Source: Fulvia fulva (Eukaryota > Ascomycota > Dothideomycetes > Mycosphaerellales > Mycosphaerellaceae). Taken from it: 64,000 bases of DNA. The stretch spans positions 1,426,001 to 1,490,000 of the forward strand of contig NC_063016.1 of NCBI RefSeq assembly GCF_020509005.1, written 5' to 3'. Below, in pieces: positions 30,599 through 41,434 of the stretch. The position numbers and the translations under genes were made by a program. How positions within the stretch are numbered: position 1 is the stretch's first letter; each line of letters opens with the position of its first letter. The notes under the pieces were generated by a model. That model was not told where the DNA came from, ran no database searches, and saw only the letters and a list, made by a program, of their open reading frames with translations.

Positions 30599-31856
30599 TC
30601 ATTTCCTCTGTATCGTCCTGTGTCCTACTGCCCTGTGCGTCCTGGTCTACGCCTATCGGCTGTGTACTAAAGGGGAGCCGGGCCTGGTTAGATTCCCTCG
30701 CCGCAGCTAGCAGAGCACGTGGCCTCCCGTACGCCCTAGGCTGCGCATCCTTTACATCGTTCTCGGCCCTAGGGCGCTTGTGCCCGACCGCCGCTAGTTG
30801 GTTCCGGTGTGGGCTAGCCTCACGGTCGCCGTAGAATCTTGGGGCGACGGTTCTGTTTGTGATTGCCTTGTTTTTCGCTAGTTTCCGCTGTGGGCATTCC
30901 GCACTATACGATGGGTGGTGCCCCGGACAGTTCGCGCACCGTCTCGTAGTCGATGTACAGTCCCTAGACATATGGTCTCCTGCACAGTTCGAGCAGGCCT
31001 GCTTGTTTGTGCACGTGTAGGTTTGGTGTCCATACTGTTGGCATTTGAAGCATTGGAGGACACGAAAGGATGAGGAGTGCTTTTCTACTGTCTTGAGGCT
31101 GTATTGCCAGACCAGGCCTTGTTCTATCGCTAGATCCGCCGCTTTCGCGTCTTGTAGCCATACTATTAGCGCCGAGGCCTTCTTGCCTTCTGGCCATTTC
31201 CTATGGAGCCAAGTCGCCTTCTGGATTGGAGAGTTAAGAGTGACCGGGTTGTCCTCTTGGAGAGCGCGTAGGTGACCCTGGTTGGTTGGGTCAAACTCCT
31301 TAGGCATGTCGTGGACTAGGATCGTGAATTGTTTCGTTGAGACCTTCGCTGATGCCGCAACCTTAGATGCCCACTGTGGCTGTGCCTCTAGGTGCCTCCT
31401 AGCAGTAGCAGAGCTAGTATAGATCTGTAGAGTGCCGTTGGACTGTTGGTTCACTGCGACCACCCCTGGTTGGTTGATTCGTTGGGCGAGCTCCTTGTTC
31501 GATAGCTTCGCAACTTCGGCCTGGTCTTCCTTTGCTGCAATGCGGATCGTAACTGCATCGTGCGTTGGGCGGGGGCCTGGTATCGATGCCGCGACCGATG
31601 CCCAGCTATGGGGGTGTTGATTCCGGGTGGCCTTGCTAATCGCCTGGGACGTCGTCCTCATTTCTTGTTGCCCTCGGTGATACGACAGTACAAGCGCCGT
31701 GCGTAGCTGAGTGATCATTACCTATAGAGACCGGTAAGGGAGCTGATCGTTAGTTTCCATGCTTTTTGCGTCCTCTATAAGTTGCTGCCAGTTGTCTTGG
31801 GGGGGCTTCGCCTGTAGGGCCGTAGGCGCCGTTAGTGCCGTAGCCTGGGCTGCCAT
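30579..31856 (-). pseudogene. LINE3 ORF1: gag-like zinc-knuckle protein with one early stop
   Basis: The frame starts at ATG 31854-31856 (MAAQATALTAP..) and runs 426 codons to the stop at 30579. It is broken only by TAG at 31722-31724 (codon 45), most simply a CAG changed to TAG. Translation could restart at ATG 31716-31718, which leaves an open frame of 379 residues. The central domain contains HSWASVAASIPGP. Zinc knuckles follow: CFKCQQYGHQTYTC (CX2CX4HX4C), CSNCAGDHMSRDC and CANCPGHHPSYSAEC. The tail is basic, then acidic (EEMIVDADD). Because the restart product keeps the whole central domain and all knuckles, partial function is conceivable. Confidence 0.85.
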
Positions 31857-32078
31857 TGCCTAGGAGTTGCCCAATGTAGCTAGGCACCTCCGCGGCGTTT
31901 GGAGCTGAAGAAACAGGGTGAAGAGAGCTTCAAGCTGTCCAGATTGAATGAGGTAGAACTCCCTCAGTCCTAGGGGCAGTGGCCTGCTTTTTATATCGTT
32001 GGAATGGCCTTGATAAGAGCTTTCGAATGTGTCGTGTTTTGGCGCAGAGATCGATGATTCCCTCTGACCTTTTATATA

Positions 32079-35000
32079 TATAGGCATCTTTAATAAGTGT
32101 TAAAGCGGCTTAGTTATTACCTATAAGCTTAACTAGCCTTAGCTCGTTAATAGTGCCCTTGCTTGCCCTTATACTCGGCTAGAAAGAGCTCTTTCCTACT
32201 AGTTCTAGGCACCCCATTTCCCTAAGGACAGTAGCACGAAATTGTGACTACTTTACGGCTATGTTTATAGCTATAAACTTAGCTTCTATTATTAATGTTA
32301 TAATAGACTTCTGCTTCCTACTTATATAGGACATAGGTGATCTATAAAGGAACTATACGTATCCTAGAATTGAGACTCTATCTACTTTGTCTATAGCGTA
32401 GTTAGAGTCCGAGTATCCCTAGAGATTGCTCCCTCCCTTTCTATATATAAGACCTAGGTCTAGGTACGACCGTAGGTATCAGGAGAGCTTCTTTAAAGCC
32501 TTTATATACTACTACGAGGGATTAGTAATATATAAGCTAATTCTTCTAAGGGGGAATACTAAGTCTGGCCTTGTTATTATTATTAGCTACATCTAGGTAC
32601 TATTATAGCTCTAGTAATCCTGTTTGTTACACCTCTTATCTATAGGAGCCGTAGGCACTAAATGCTTATAGCTCTCTATAGGTGAGTAGGTTAGCGTAGC
32701 CTTCTCTCTAGCTATATTTATCTTAGCTAAGTTAGCGTAGACATAGTGTCCTTAATTAAGCTTTAAAGTGCCTTAGGATCTGTCTCTTATAATCCTTATT
32801 CCAAGGATCTTTATAGGTTTACTAAGATCTTTAATCTTAAACACTTTTCTAAGCTTAGCCTTAAACTACTAAACATCTAATAGCTTCGGAGCTATAATAG
32901 GTATGTCATCTATATAGGTAAGGACTATAAGGTCTCTATCCGTATAGATAAGTAGGTATAGATCTACCTAGGACTAGGTAAATCTAATCTTCTCTAGCTT
33001 CGTAATATAGAGCTTGTTCTAGTCTCTAGCTACTTACTTAAGCCTATAAAGGCTTCGTAGGACCTTAAATACTATATTTAGAGGTGCTTTAACTTCTAGG
33101 AGTAGGATTATATAGATGTCTTTTAGAAGGCTACTTTAGGTAAAAGCATTATTTATATCTACTAGGTATATCTAGAGATCTCTCTTATACACTACTACTA
33201 TGAATACTCGGAGAGTATTATGTCTAATAGTAGGTATAAAGGTCTCTTCGAAGTCAACCCTATATTTCTATAAAAACCCTCTTATAACTAGTCTTGCCTT
33301 AAACTTCTTCATAGCTCTACTAATTATTCTTTTCATATTAAAGACCTACCTAGAAGTAATTAGATTCGTACCCTTTAGCGGTATAACTGCTTCCTAGGTA
33401 TTGTTACTTACTAAGATAAGAAGTTCGTTCTCGATTACCTCTTTCTATATATATCCCTATTCGGGGTCTCCTACGGCTACCTTATAGGACTTTAGGATTA
33501 GCACTTCCTACTAATAGGCTATAGCCTACCTAATAGTAGCAAATGTATATTCTTCTACGTCGTTTAGAATCTCCTCTACCTAGCTTATTATAGGGTCTAG
33601 ATAGAACATCTAGGCGATAAGAGCCTTATAGTATTTAGCCTTATACTCTTTAGAGTTATTATCTCCGTCCTCCCTTAACCTCTTATTACCTATAACCTAA
33701 GGTAGCGCTAGGTGTTCGGATAGGTCGAACTAAACGACATCTTCTTTTTCTTTTATTAGAGTACCCTGATCTCTAAACTTCTAGTATTCCCTAATGTCCT
33801 TTAGGGGAGGGGGAAGTTATATAAATAGCGGTTGCTATAGTGTTAATAACTTAGGTAGGTTCTATATAGATCTACCGTTATCGGCCTTTGATAGTATTAA
33901 AACCGCCTTAATATTTTCTCCTAGCCTTTATAACGGTATCTCTAATAATCCTCTATTAGGAAATTTCGTCCTAAAGGGCTTCCTCCTAATAGGATTACGC
34001 TATAGCGCTCGACTCGGCTACTTAGTAAAGGTGATACCAAGATCTATATCTCCCCCCTTCTTATTCTTAAACTAGTCGACGTGACTATACGCTTTTATAG
34101 CTTTTATGTCGGGATCCTAGAATAGCTATTGTTTTATAGTGTTTTCTAAGTAGCCTATAAACACGGCTTCTTTCCCTCGGTTGATTAACTTGTCTCTCCT
34201 CAAGCCTTAAGGTTAGGCTCTTAGGTCTATATAGACTATAGCTTTATATCCCTAGACGCGGAAATGGTCGACTAACGGTACTTAGCTAGTAAAGGCTTCT
34301 TCTAGTAAAAGAGCAATACTATTAATAATCGGACTATTAGGCAGTCTGTTTCTAATTATAGTCTATACTTATAAAGCTTCTAGCTAGAACTTAACTAGTA
34401 TACTAGAGTCTTTAAGTATAGCCCGGACTATATTCTTAGAGGCTTAAATTGACCTTTCTATAGGTCCATTTTAAAGGGAGTTGTAGGCATTAGTTGTGTC
34501 TATCTAAGTACTAAACTCCTTCTCCTACTCTTTTAGTAAGGCGAGAATTTCCTTTATACTATTACTACGGATCGTAGACAGAAAGTACCTTAACTACCGT
34601 TCTACCTAGACCTTCTAATCCCGTAGGGCTATAGGAGCGTCGCTCCTAGCCTTTAAAGGGAATACCTACTTCTTCCTAGAGAAGTTGTCTATAATCTTAA
34701 GCTAATATTTGTATCCTAGCCTAGAGACTACGCCCTAAAAAGGCCTATAGATATTAATAGAGACAAGGGCTAGCCTTTCTCCTTTTCTCTCTATAGTAGG
34801 TCCCTTAAACTTCCTTATATTAGTAAGGGAGCATACCTTATAACTTAGGTGTTCAGAAGGAATTAGGATAGGATCTTTCTTATTAGTAACTCTACAAAGG
34901 TTTCTTAGTAGTCCCTTACTAAGGTATATACATCTTCTATACTATAGCTCCTACTAATCTTCGGACTTAGTATTAGCTATAGCGGTGCCGTTACGTTCTT

Positions 35001-36243
35001 AAGAGAGTATACTAGTATACTATAGCTTAAGAATTTCTACTCCTCCTCGAAGTTTGGTCTAGATAACGGGTTTACTAGACAAGGATTTTAGGGTGAAACT
35101 AGGTAGTTAGATAGCAAACTATTAGCTTAACTAATTCTACAAAACAAGACTAACTCTAAGGCTAGGAACAAATAGGACATTTTCTAAGACAATTTGCTTT
35201 CTAGAAGGACTACCTATTACTACACTTCTTATATATATAGCTTATAGATAGCCACCCCTAACCTTGATCCACTTCCTCTTTTAAAGAGGCTTTAGTGTCC
35301 TAAACAGTAAATCTTGGTCAGTTATATATAATGAAACATAAGAGTTAAGTAACTACTCGGACGAGGGGTACTTACCTTTAGCTTCTATAGTAGAATAGGC
35401 AACCTTATTAACATCATTATCTTCTAATAGTATCTTAGAGTCTAATACGTCTTCCTAGGTTATATAGGCCCTTATAGGCTTCTTACTAGAGGAGGCCTTT
35501 AGCTTACGGCTCTCCTTTATCTACTTTATAAGGTCCGTTATTACCTTAAGGATATTACGAAGGTTTAGTAATAATAACCTCCTACGAGGTAGTGACGGTT
35601 GTCTCTTAGTAGGGTAGGTAGCCCTAGCTAGTTTGTCCTTGTTCCTAATAGCCTACTAAGCTATAGAAAGGTATAGGCACTTGCTTATAAAATAGTTACT
35701 ACCGTAGAGATAGTACGTAAACTTGCCCTAGAAACCCTTCTTAGCGAATATAGCTGTCCCTTAATAAATTATTGATTCTTGCTTCTTCCTAAGAATTATA
35801 AGAATGTCTTATAGTAAGAGATTTACCTAGGCATCAATTGTATCGCGAATTGAGCTAAATAAGTCTAGTAGAGCTACTAAGAGTTGCTAGATCTTTCTAT
35901 CCTTAGTCTTAATGTCTTAGAACTAAGGCGAGATTAAAACAGCCCTCCTTATAATTAAGCTAAGCTCCTACTAGGCGTTATCTATTGACTAGTCCTCTAT
36001 TATTACGAAATTAGTATATTACTAAAGCAAACTTCTTCTAGTAGCGAGAAGTCTTCTCTTATATTTAGCTTTAGCCTATTCCTATAACTCCTTTGTATAC
36101 CGGATCTCGTATATTATCTCTTAATTATCTATCGACAGATAGATATATATCTTATATAGGGCCGTTAGATTGTGCCGTTTATATAATGCCTTCCTTATTG
36201 CTTAATCTAAAGGAAGGGATAACTCCGATAATATAGAGGGTAT
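32079..36243 (-). pseudogene. Copia B pol and gag relic
   Basis: Continues copia B after LINE3. Minus-strand order from left to right: RNase H (32,250-32,600), RT with YIDD at 32905-32916, the linker (33,450-34,050), the integrase core (34,600-34,800), pre-integrase and protease (34,850-35,400), then gag (35,500-36,243). Proteins resemble copia D more than copia A. Heavily RIPed with TAG/TAA throughout; short plus-strand open frames here are accidental. The gag is cut at 36,243 by copia C. Confidence 0.75.
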
Positions 36244-36612
36244 TATTACGAATATAGGTTAGTAGGCATGTCGTACGGTACTAAGACTAACTTAGTTTAT
36301 ACTAAGCTAGTCGAGACAATAGTACGGTAATACTACTATAATACCGTACGAACAGTAGGAGCGACTTAGAGGAACTGCCGTTAAGGGATAAGATATAGGT
36401 AAAACCGATAAGGCGTAGTAAAACAGAACTAGGACTAGAGCAATATCCCGCTATATAGGTATAAGAGACGTAGTCTCTATACCGATAGTAGAGACACCTT
36501 TAGTACTAAATACTATTCTACTATATACCTTCGTATACTATATTAGTCCTTCCTCCTTCCCTATTACGTATCCTTACTTCCGTATATATATATATACTAT
36601 ACCTATTTAACA
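36244..36612 (+). repeat. Copia C 5' LTR (369 bp)
   Basis: Reverse complement of the copia A family LTRs, starting TATTACGAATATAGG and ending CTATTTAACA. It is about 30 bp longer because it contains an extra segment near 36,355-36,385 (AGCGACTTAGAGGAAC and onward) that the 339-bp LTRs lack. Confidence 0.85.
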
Positions 36613-36631
36613 GGTTATAAGCCCGGGTTTG
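36613..36631 (+). promoter_or_regulatory. Copia C primer-binding site (half-tRNA, initiator Met)
   Basis: GGTTATAAGCCCGGGTTTG directly follows the 5' LTR. With one G-to-A change undone (GGTTATGAGCCC) it is complementary to the anticodon arm of initiator tRNA-Met (GGGCTCATAACC). Copia-type elements with half-tRNA primers are known, for example Drosophila copia. Confidence 0.7.
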
Positions 36632-36710
36632 CTTAATAGGACATCGATATACTAAGGAAGTACGACGTAGGGTATTATACCCTATACCCAGAATCCGTAA
36701 AGTAACGTAC

Positions 36711-36766
36711 TAATAGACTCGGGGAGTCTACTATACGGACCGCTACTAATAGACTCGGGGAGTCTA
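36711..36766 (+). repeat. Duplicated hairpin in the copia C leader
   Basis: TAATAGACTCGGGGAGTCTA occurs at 36711-36730 and 36747-36766, 36 bp apart. Each copy holds a perfect stem AGACTC/GAGTCT around a GGG loop. The same pair exists in the complete relative (55562-55617). It lies between primer site and gag, where packaging and dimerisation signals usually lie (inference). Confidence 0.8.
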
Positions 36767-36799
36767 AGCTTATTCTAACCACCGTAGTCAAGTAGAGCT

Positions 36800-39700
36800 T
36801 ACTATATATCTAAGGCTACCTTCGCTATAGAAGACTTAACGAGTTACGAGGGCCCCCGGAAGGTCGGCCCTACCCTTACTCGTAAGAACTAGAAGCGCTA
36901 GTTCGTTATACTACGAGACTATCTCGAAAGCCGGGAGGTATTCTAGGTTATTAACGACTCGTCGGCTAATCTCCTAGAATCCGTTATACCTAAGATTACT
37001 TTAAAGGCGAACGGTATAGCGAGATATACTATCTTAGTATATTTGTCCGAGGAGGATAACTAAGAAATCTTAGATATACGAGATACGAAAGAGATCTAGA
37101 AACTTCTATAGAAGAGGTATAGCAAGGTCTATAAGGTATACGTAGTAGCGCTAATAAAACAGCTAGTATCGTTTAAGCTACCGGACGATTAGACAATTAG
37201 ATAAGGGTAGATATATCTAGGCAACCTATCTATATAGATTGCCGAAATAGATAGTAAAGAGACCTACTATAAGGACCCTATCCGGAGGTTTAAGCACCTA
37301 CTAAGTAGCCTCCCGGACGTCTACGCTAGTACTAGGGACACTATCCTAGCCTAGCTAAACCTAGGCTAGGAATCCGCTATAACCTTACTTAAATCCTACG
37401 AATTACGGATCTAAGAGAGTAAGGGCGAGACCGCTCTATACTCCTAGAGGTAAGGGGGCAAGAGCGGCTACTTTATCTACAATAGTAACTACCTAGTTAT
37501 ATCGTGCCCGGAACTAGATTCCGTAAAGGAGTTTATTAAAAAGAAGAATACCTAGAAGTAACCGGAAACAAAGTCCTACGAAGAGCTAGTCCGGGATCTA
37601 GAGAAGGCCTAAAACGCCCTTAAGAAGTCTAAGAAACAGTAGAAGGATAGGAGAAGCCAATCCGATAATAAGACAAAGGTAAAGGCGATACGAGCCTATA
37701 CCTTACGAGAAAGCGATACCGAGGAAATATACGACGACGAAGTCGCCTATTCTACTACCGAAGTAAAAGGCAAGTTTCCCGCCTCCGAATAGTTACTAGA
37801 CTCCTATACCTCCTTATACATATCTGACAATAAGTCTCTATTTAGATCGCTTAGGAAACTAGCGAGAAGGAAAGTAATTAAAGTCGGTAGGGGGTACCTA
37901 GATATATTCTATAAAGGAATAGTAACTATAGGAGGCCTAACGGGGAAATAAATTGCGCTAGAGAAAGTCTTGTTTGTTCCTAATCTCGGAGTTAATCTAG
38001 TTTTATAGAGGTAGTTTAGTAAGCAATTCGATGTCGAATCTCTAAACTTTATACTTAAGTATAAGAGCGGAAAGCCTATCGTACGAAAAGTACTACGAGG
38101 GGGGGTACCGGTAGTATCTTTAATATCCGGCTCTCTAAACTAGGTAGATAATAGGCTTCCGGAGATATTATACGAGGAAGCTCTAGTAGCGGTAACTACT
38201 AAGGATTAGTAGGAGCTTTAGTATAGAAGATTCGTATACCTAGGTAAAGGATTACTCCGGAATGTCTATAGGGTAAGTAATAAGAAGGACCCGATTCCTA
38301 TCCCGGACGAGTATAACTATAAGGTATACTCTATCGCGAATATACGGAAGTTTAAAGGCGCTATCGTAGAACGAAAGAACGAAAGACTTGCGCTTATATC
38401 TATCGATATCTACAGACCCTTCGAAAATACGACATCTAGGCTAGGTTTTAAATACTAGCTAGAGATCGTAGATAACTTCTTAAGAAAGAAGTAGGTAATC
38501 CCGCTTAAGAACAAATCCGACGTACCGTAAGTACTACGACAATAGCGGCTAACTATAGAGAAAGTATCGAAATGCTACGTAAGAGTAGTACGGAGTAACA
38601 ATATACCTAAGCTACTAATAGTTCTAAAAGAATAGGAGAAAGAATCGGGGGTTTAATACGATACGACGGATGCTTATAACTCTATACAAAACGGAGTAGT
38701 AGAAAGGTCAATCTAGGTATCGGAGAACGCGATCCGCGTAATGCTCGAGGAATCGGGGATACCGGTAGAATTCTAGCCTAAAGCGCTAGAGGTATAGGCG
38801 GTTATACGTAGCCTACTACCGAACGGACCGTTACTTAACGGTGTCTAACTTTCGCCGGAAGAAGTATTTACTAGCAAAGTACCGACGGTACATTACCTAA
38901 GAGTATAGGGTTATAGGGTAGTAGTTTACGTAGAACCGAAATTATATCTAAAAGGGCTACGATAGGATAAGTTAATAAACCGGGGTAAGGAAGCTGTTTT
39001 CGTTAGATACGGTCAATCGACTAAGTAATAGTTGTTCTAGGAGCTAGATATACGAGCTATTAGGTAGTATAGCTAAGTAGATTAGTTCGAAAACAAGAAG
39101 GGGGGAGATCTAGATTTAGGTGTCTCCTTTATAAACTAACCTAGTAAGGTACCTAAACGAAGGCTAGTCGGTCGACTACCGGCGGTCTCGCGACTACTAC
39201 TAGTTTAGTAACTAGCGGATGCCCCGATAGTAATCTTACGATCCTCGGGTAGTATAATACCTAGGCTCGACGAGAGTAACGTAAGCGAGATAGGGTATAA
39301 AATACCCTAACTTTCTACTACTAAAGTAGCCGAGTCCTCTATAGAAGAACCGACCTAGCTAATCCCCGCTCCCTACGTAGAGACCGAACCCGCTACGGCT
39401 AAGGACAAAAGACTAACTGTCTTAAGACCGCTCTATATCTAACTTCCCGGTAGACTAGATAATATCGCGGACTATAAGAAGATCGAGGAAACCCCGGAGC
39501 TACCGGAACTAATCGTCCGGAGGAAAAGGACTAGGGATCCTAACGATAACTACGGCTAGGACTAGGACTATAAGGCTAAGCACTATAAAGCTATAATAGC
39601 TTTGTTCTACTAACTACTATAGGTAAATAATAGACTTACTAATACCGACGAACGTATATTTATAGCTACGGTAGAGGAACTATTTAACGAAGTCTAAGAA

Positions 39701-41021
39701 TACGCCTTTACTACATTCGGACCCGGTACCGCCTACTAATAGGAAGTACCTATCCCGAAGATATATAAGGCTACGGTAGGGGATCCTAAATAGGGCCACT
39801 TATAGAAGGACGCTATCGATACCGAGCTACTCTCGTTATTAAGTAATAATACCTAGGAAACGGCTATCGCTCTAAGGGAGGCAAATATAGTTACCTCTAA
39901 GTAGGTCTTCGACGTAAAGAGACTTTTAAGCGGAGCAATCGAAAAGTTTAAGGCAAGACTTATCGTAAGAGGGTTTTTATAGAAGTTCGGCGTTAACTTT
40001 AAAGAGACATTCGTACCTATAGTACGCTATAACACCCTAAGGGTCTTTATAGTAGTAGTTTACGAGCGGGATCTCGAGATATACTAGGTCGACGTTAACA
40101 ATACGTTTACCTAAAGCTACCTAGCCGAAGACGTCTATATAAAACCCCTACTAGGAGTCGAAACCCTACTAAATACGGTCCTTAAGGTACTCCGGAGTCT
40201 CTACGGCCTAAAGTAGGTAGCTAGACACTAGAATAAGCTCTATATCGCTACGTTAGTTAAAGTAGGATTCTACTAGTCCGAGGTAGACCTATGTCTCCTA
40301 ACTTATACTAAGAGAGACATTATACTACTTATCTATATAGACGACATACCTATTATAGTACTAAGGTTGGCCGACATCTAATAGTTTAAGAAGCAGTTCG
40401 CGTAACACTTTAAGATTAAGGATCTCGGGGAACCGGAGAAACTACTAGGACTAAAGATCACTCGCGATAGGCGTAACGGTACTCTAAAACTCGACTAGGG
40501 CTATTATATCCGTAAGGCCCTTACTAAAATAGATATAGTAAAAGAAAAGGCAAGCCTAATACTCTCGCTAATAGATAGTTATAATGACCTCCGTCCTATA
40601 GCCCCGAACGACGAGAGATATAGCAAGGATAACTACTAGAGTAATAATAGGACCTAGATATAGCTAATAACTATAACGAGACCGGACCTAGCCTTCCTAC
40701 TCGGGAGAACTAGCACATATGTCGCGGATCTAATAAAGCGGTATATAAAAGTACTAAAGAAGGTCTCGAGATACCTAAGGTCGTTCCCCGACCTAGGGTT
40801 AATATTTAGACGTAGTAGCGGTACCCTAACCGGATACTTAGACTCCGACTACGCGATAGATCGAGTAGATAGGGTCTTAATTCTAGGACATGTCTAGCTA
40901 GTATACGGTACGCCTATATCCTAGATAAGTAAGAAGCAAAAGTCTATAGTAACCTCTACTATAGAGGTAGAGTTTATAGCGATAAACGCCGCCGCAAAAC
41001 AATCCTAGTTCCTAGCGGCTA
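36800..41021 (+). pseudogene. Copia C gag-pol relic
   Basis: Gag near 36,830-37,600 contains a zinc-knuckle remnant (GYFIYNSNYLVISCP near 37,470). Protease follows near 37,795 (LLDSYTS), then the pre-integrase near 38,220. The integrase core holds SIDIYRP near 38,400 and FKY.LEIVDNF near 38,445. The RT active site is YIDD at 40334-40345. RNase H runs from 40,830 (DSDYAIDRVD) to its broken end (STIEVEFIAINAAAKQS). Stops are TAG/TAA at Gln/Trp positions. Non-functional. Confidence 0.8.
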
Positions 41022-41182
41022 ATAGCGTATATCTATATATAGTATCGCTAGTATTAGTATAAGTAGATACTAGGTATCCGGATGTTTACTAGCCTATAGG
41101 CTAGCAAACCCTAGTCACGTAATCTAGTTATATAATACACCTATACCTATATACTTGACCTACGGTCTATATGTTCTTAATA
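41022..41182 (-). repeat. Copia B 5' LTR, truncated to its last 161 bp
   Basis: Matches the left copia B LTR from ATAGCGT (about 26,733) to the end (TTCTTAATA). The missing first 73 bp were lost at the junction with copia C. AGTAT follows. Confidence 0.85.
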
Positions 41183-41199
41183 AGTATAAAGTTTAGAGG

Positions 41200-41434
41200 T
41201 GTTAAATAGGTACGGGTAGATAGTAGCGGAGTGGAGTAAGAGATTAATCTTTAACTAACTAATAGCACGAGTATGTAGCAGTATATTAGGAACTAATATG
41301 TTGATTATGTTGGATGTCTATCTAAGCTAAAGGGGAGAGAAGGTATCTCCCTACAAGCTGAGTCATCGTGGATACCTTAGGCTGCTAGATCACTTCCTAA
41401 TTGTTGACTCCCTTTGAGATGCTACATCTTAACA
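41200..41434 (-). repeat. Copia D 3' LTR (235 bp)
   Basis: Starts TGTTAAATAGGTACGGG and ends GCTACATCTTAACA. Pairs with 46578-46812. Confidence 0.92.

Larger units (their letters stand above)
27105..32064 (-). mobile_element. LINE3: Tad-like LINE with an intact ORF2
   Basis: 4.96 kb on the minus strand in copia B with a 14-bp target duplication. ORF1 and ORF2 overlap by 20 nt. The 3' end, read on the minus strand, runs through AAATCTATC into the duplication, so it shares the ATCT tail type. RIP is light. CpG is plentiful, unlike LINE1. The 5' leader is about 208 bp and the 3' untranslated region about 170 bp. Confidence 0.93.
36244..41021 (+). mobile_element. Copia C: plus-strand copia of the A family, 3' end deleted
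   Basis: A complete 5' LTR (36244-36612), primer site, leader, gag, protease, integrase and RT follow in plus orientation, close to the reverse complement of 50,603-56,054. The element stops inside RNase H at about 41,021 (CCTAGCGGCTA) and joins directly to the middle of the copia B right LTR. No 3' LTR remains. The only left flank is copia B gag, so copia C had inserted there. Confidence 0.85.
26660..41182 (-). mobile_element. Copia B: copia element with a LINE and a second copia inside
   Basis: Flanked by the 5-bp duplication AGTAT (26655-26659 and 41183-41187) within copia A. The left LTR is complete (26660-26893); the right one keeps only its last 161 bp (41022-41182). Internal pieces are 26894-27104 and 32079-36243 on the minus strand. 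LINE3 and copia C account for the rest. A deletion removed the 5' part of the right LTR together with the 3' end of copia C and the 5' gag of copia B. Confidence 0.82.

Noticed and set aside
33200..34075. Plus-strand open frames inside copia B
   Set aside because: The minus strand reads as copia pol here; these frames arise because RIP removed stops on the opposite strand by chance.
36669..36766. Possible CRISPR-like array (20-bp repeats with spacing)
   Set aside because: Only two repeat units, in a copia leader of a eukaryotic genome; both are hairpins conserved with the retroelement.
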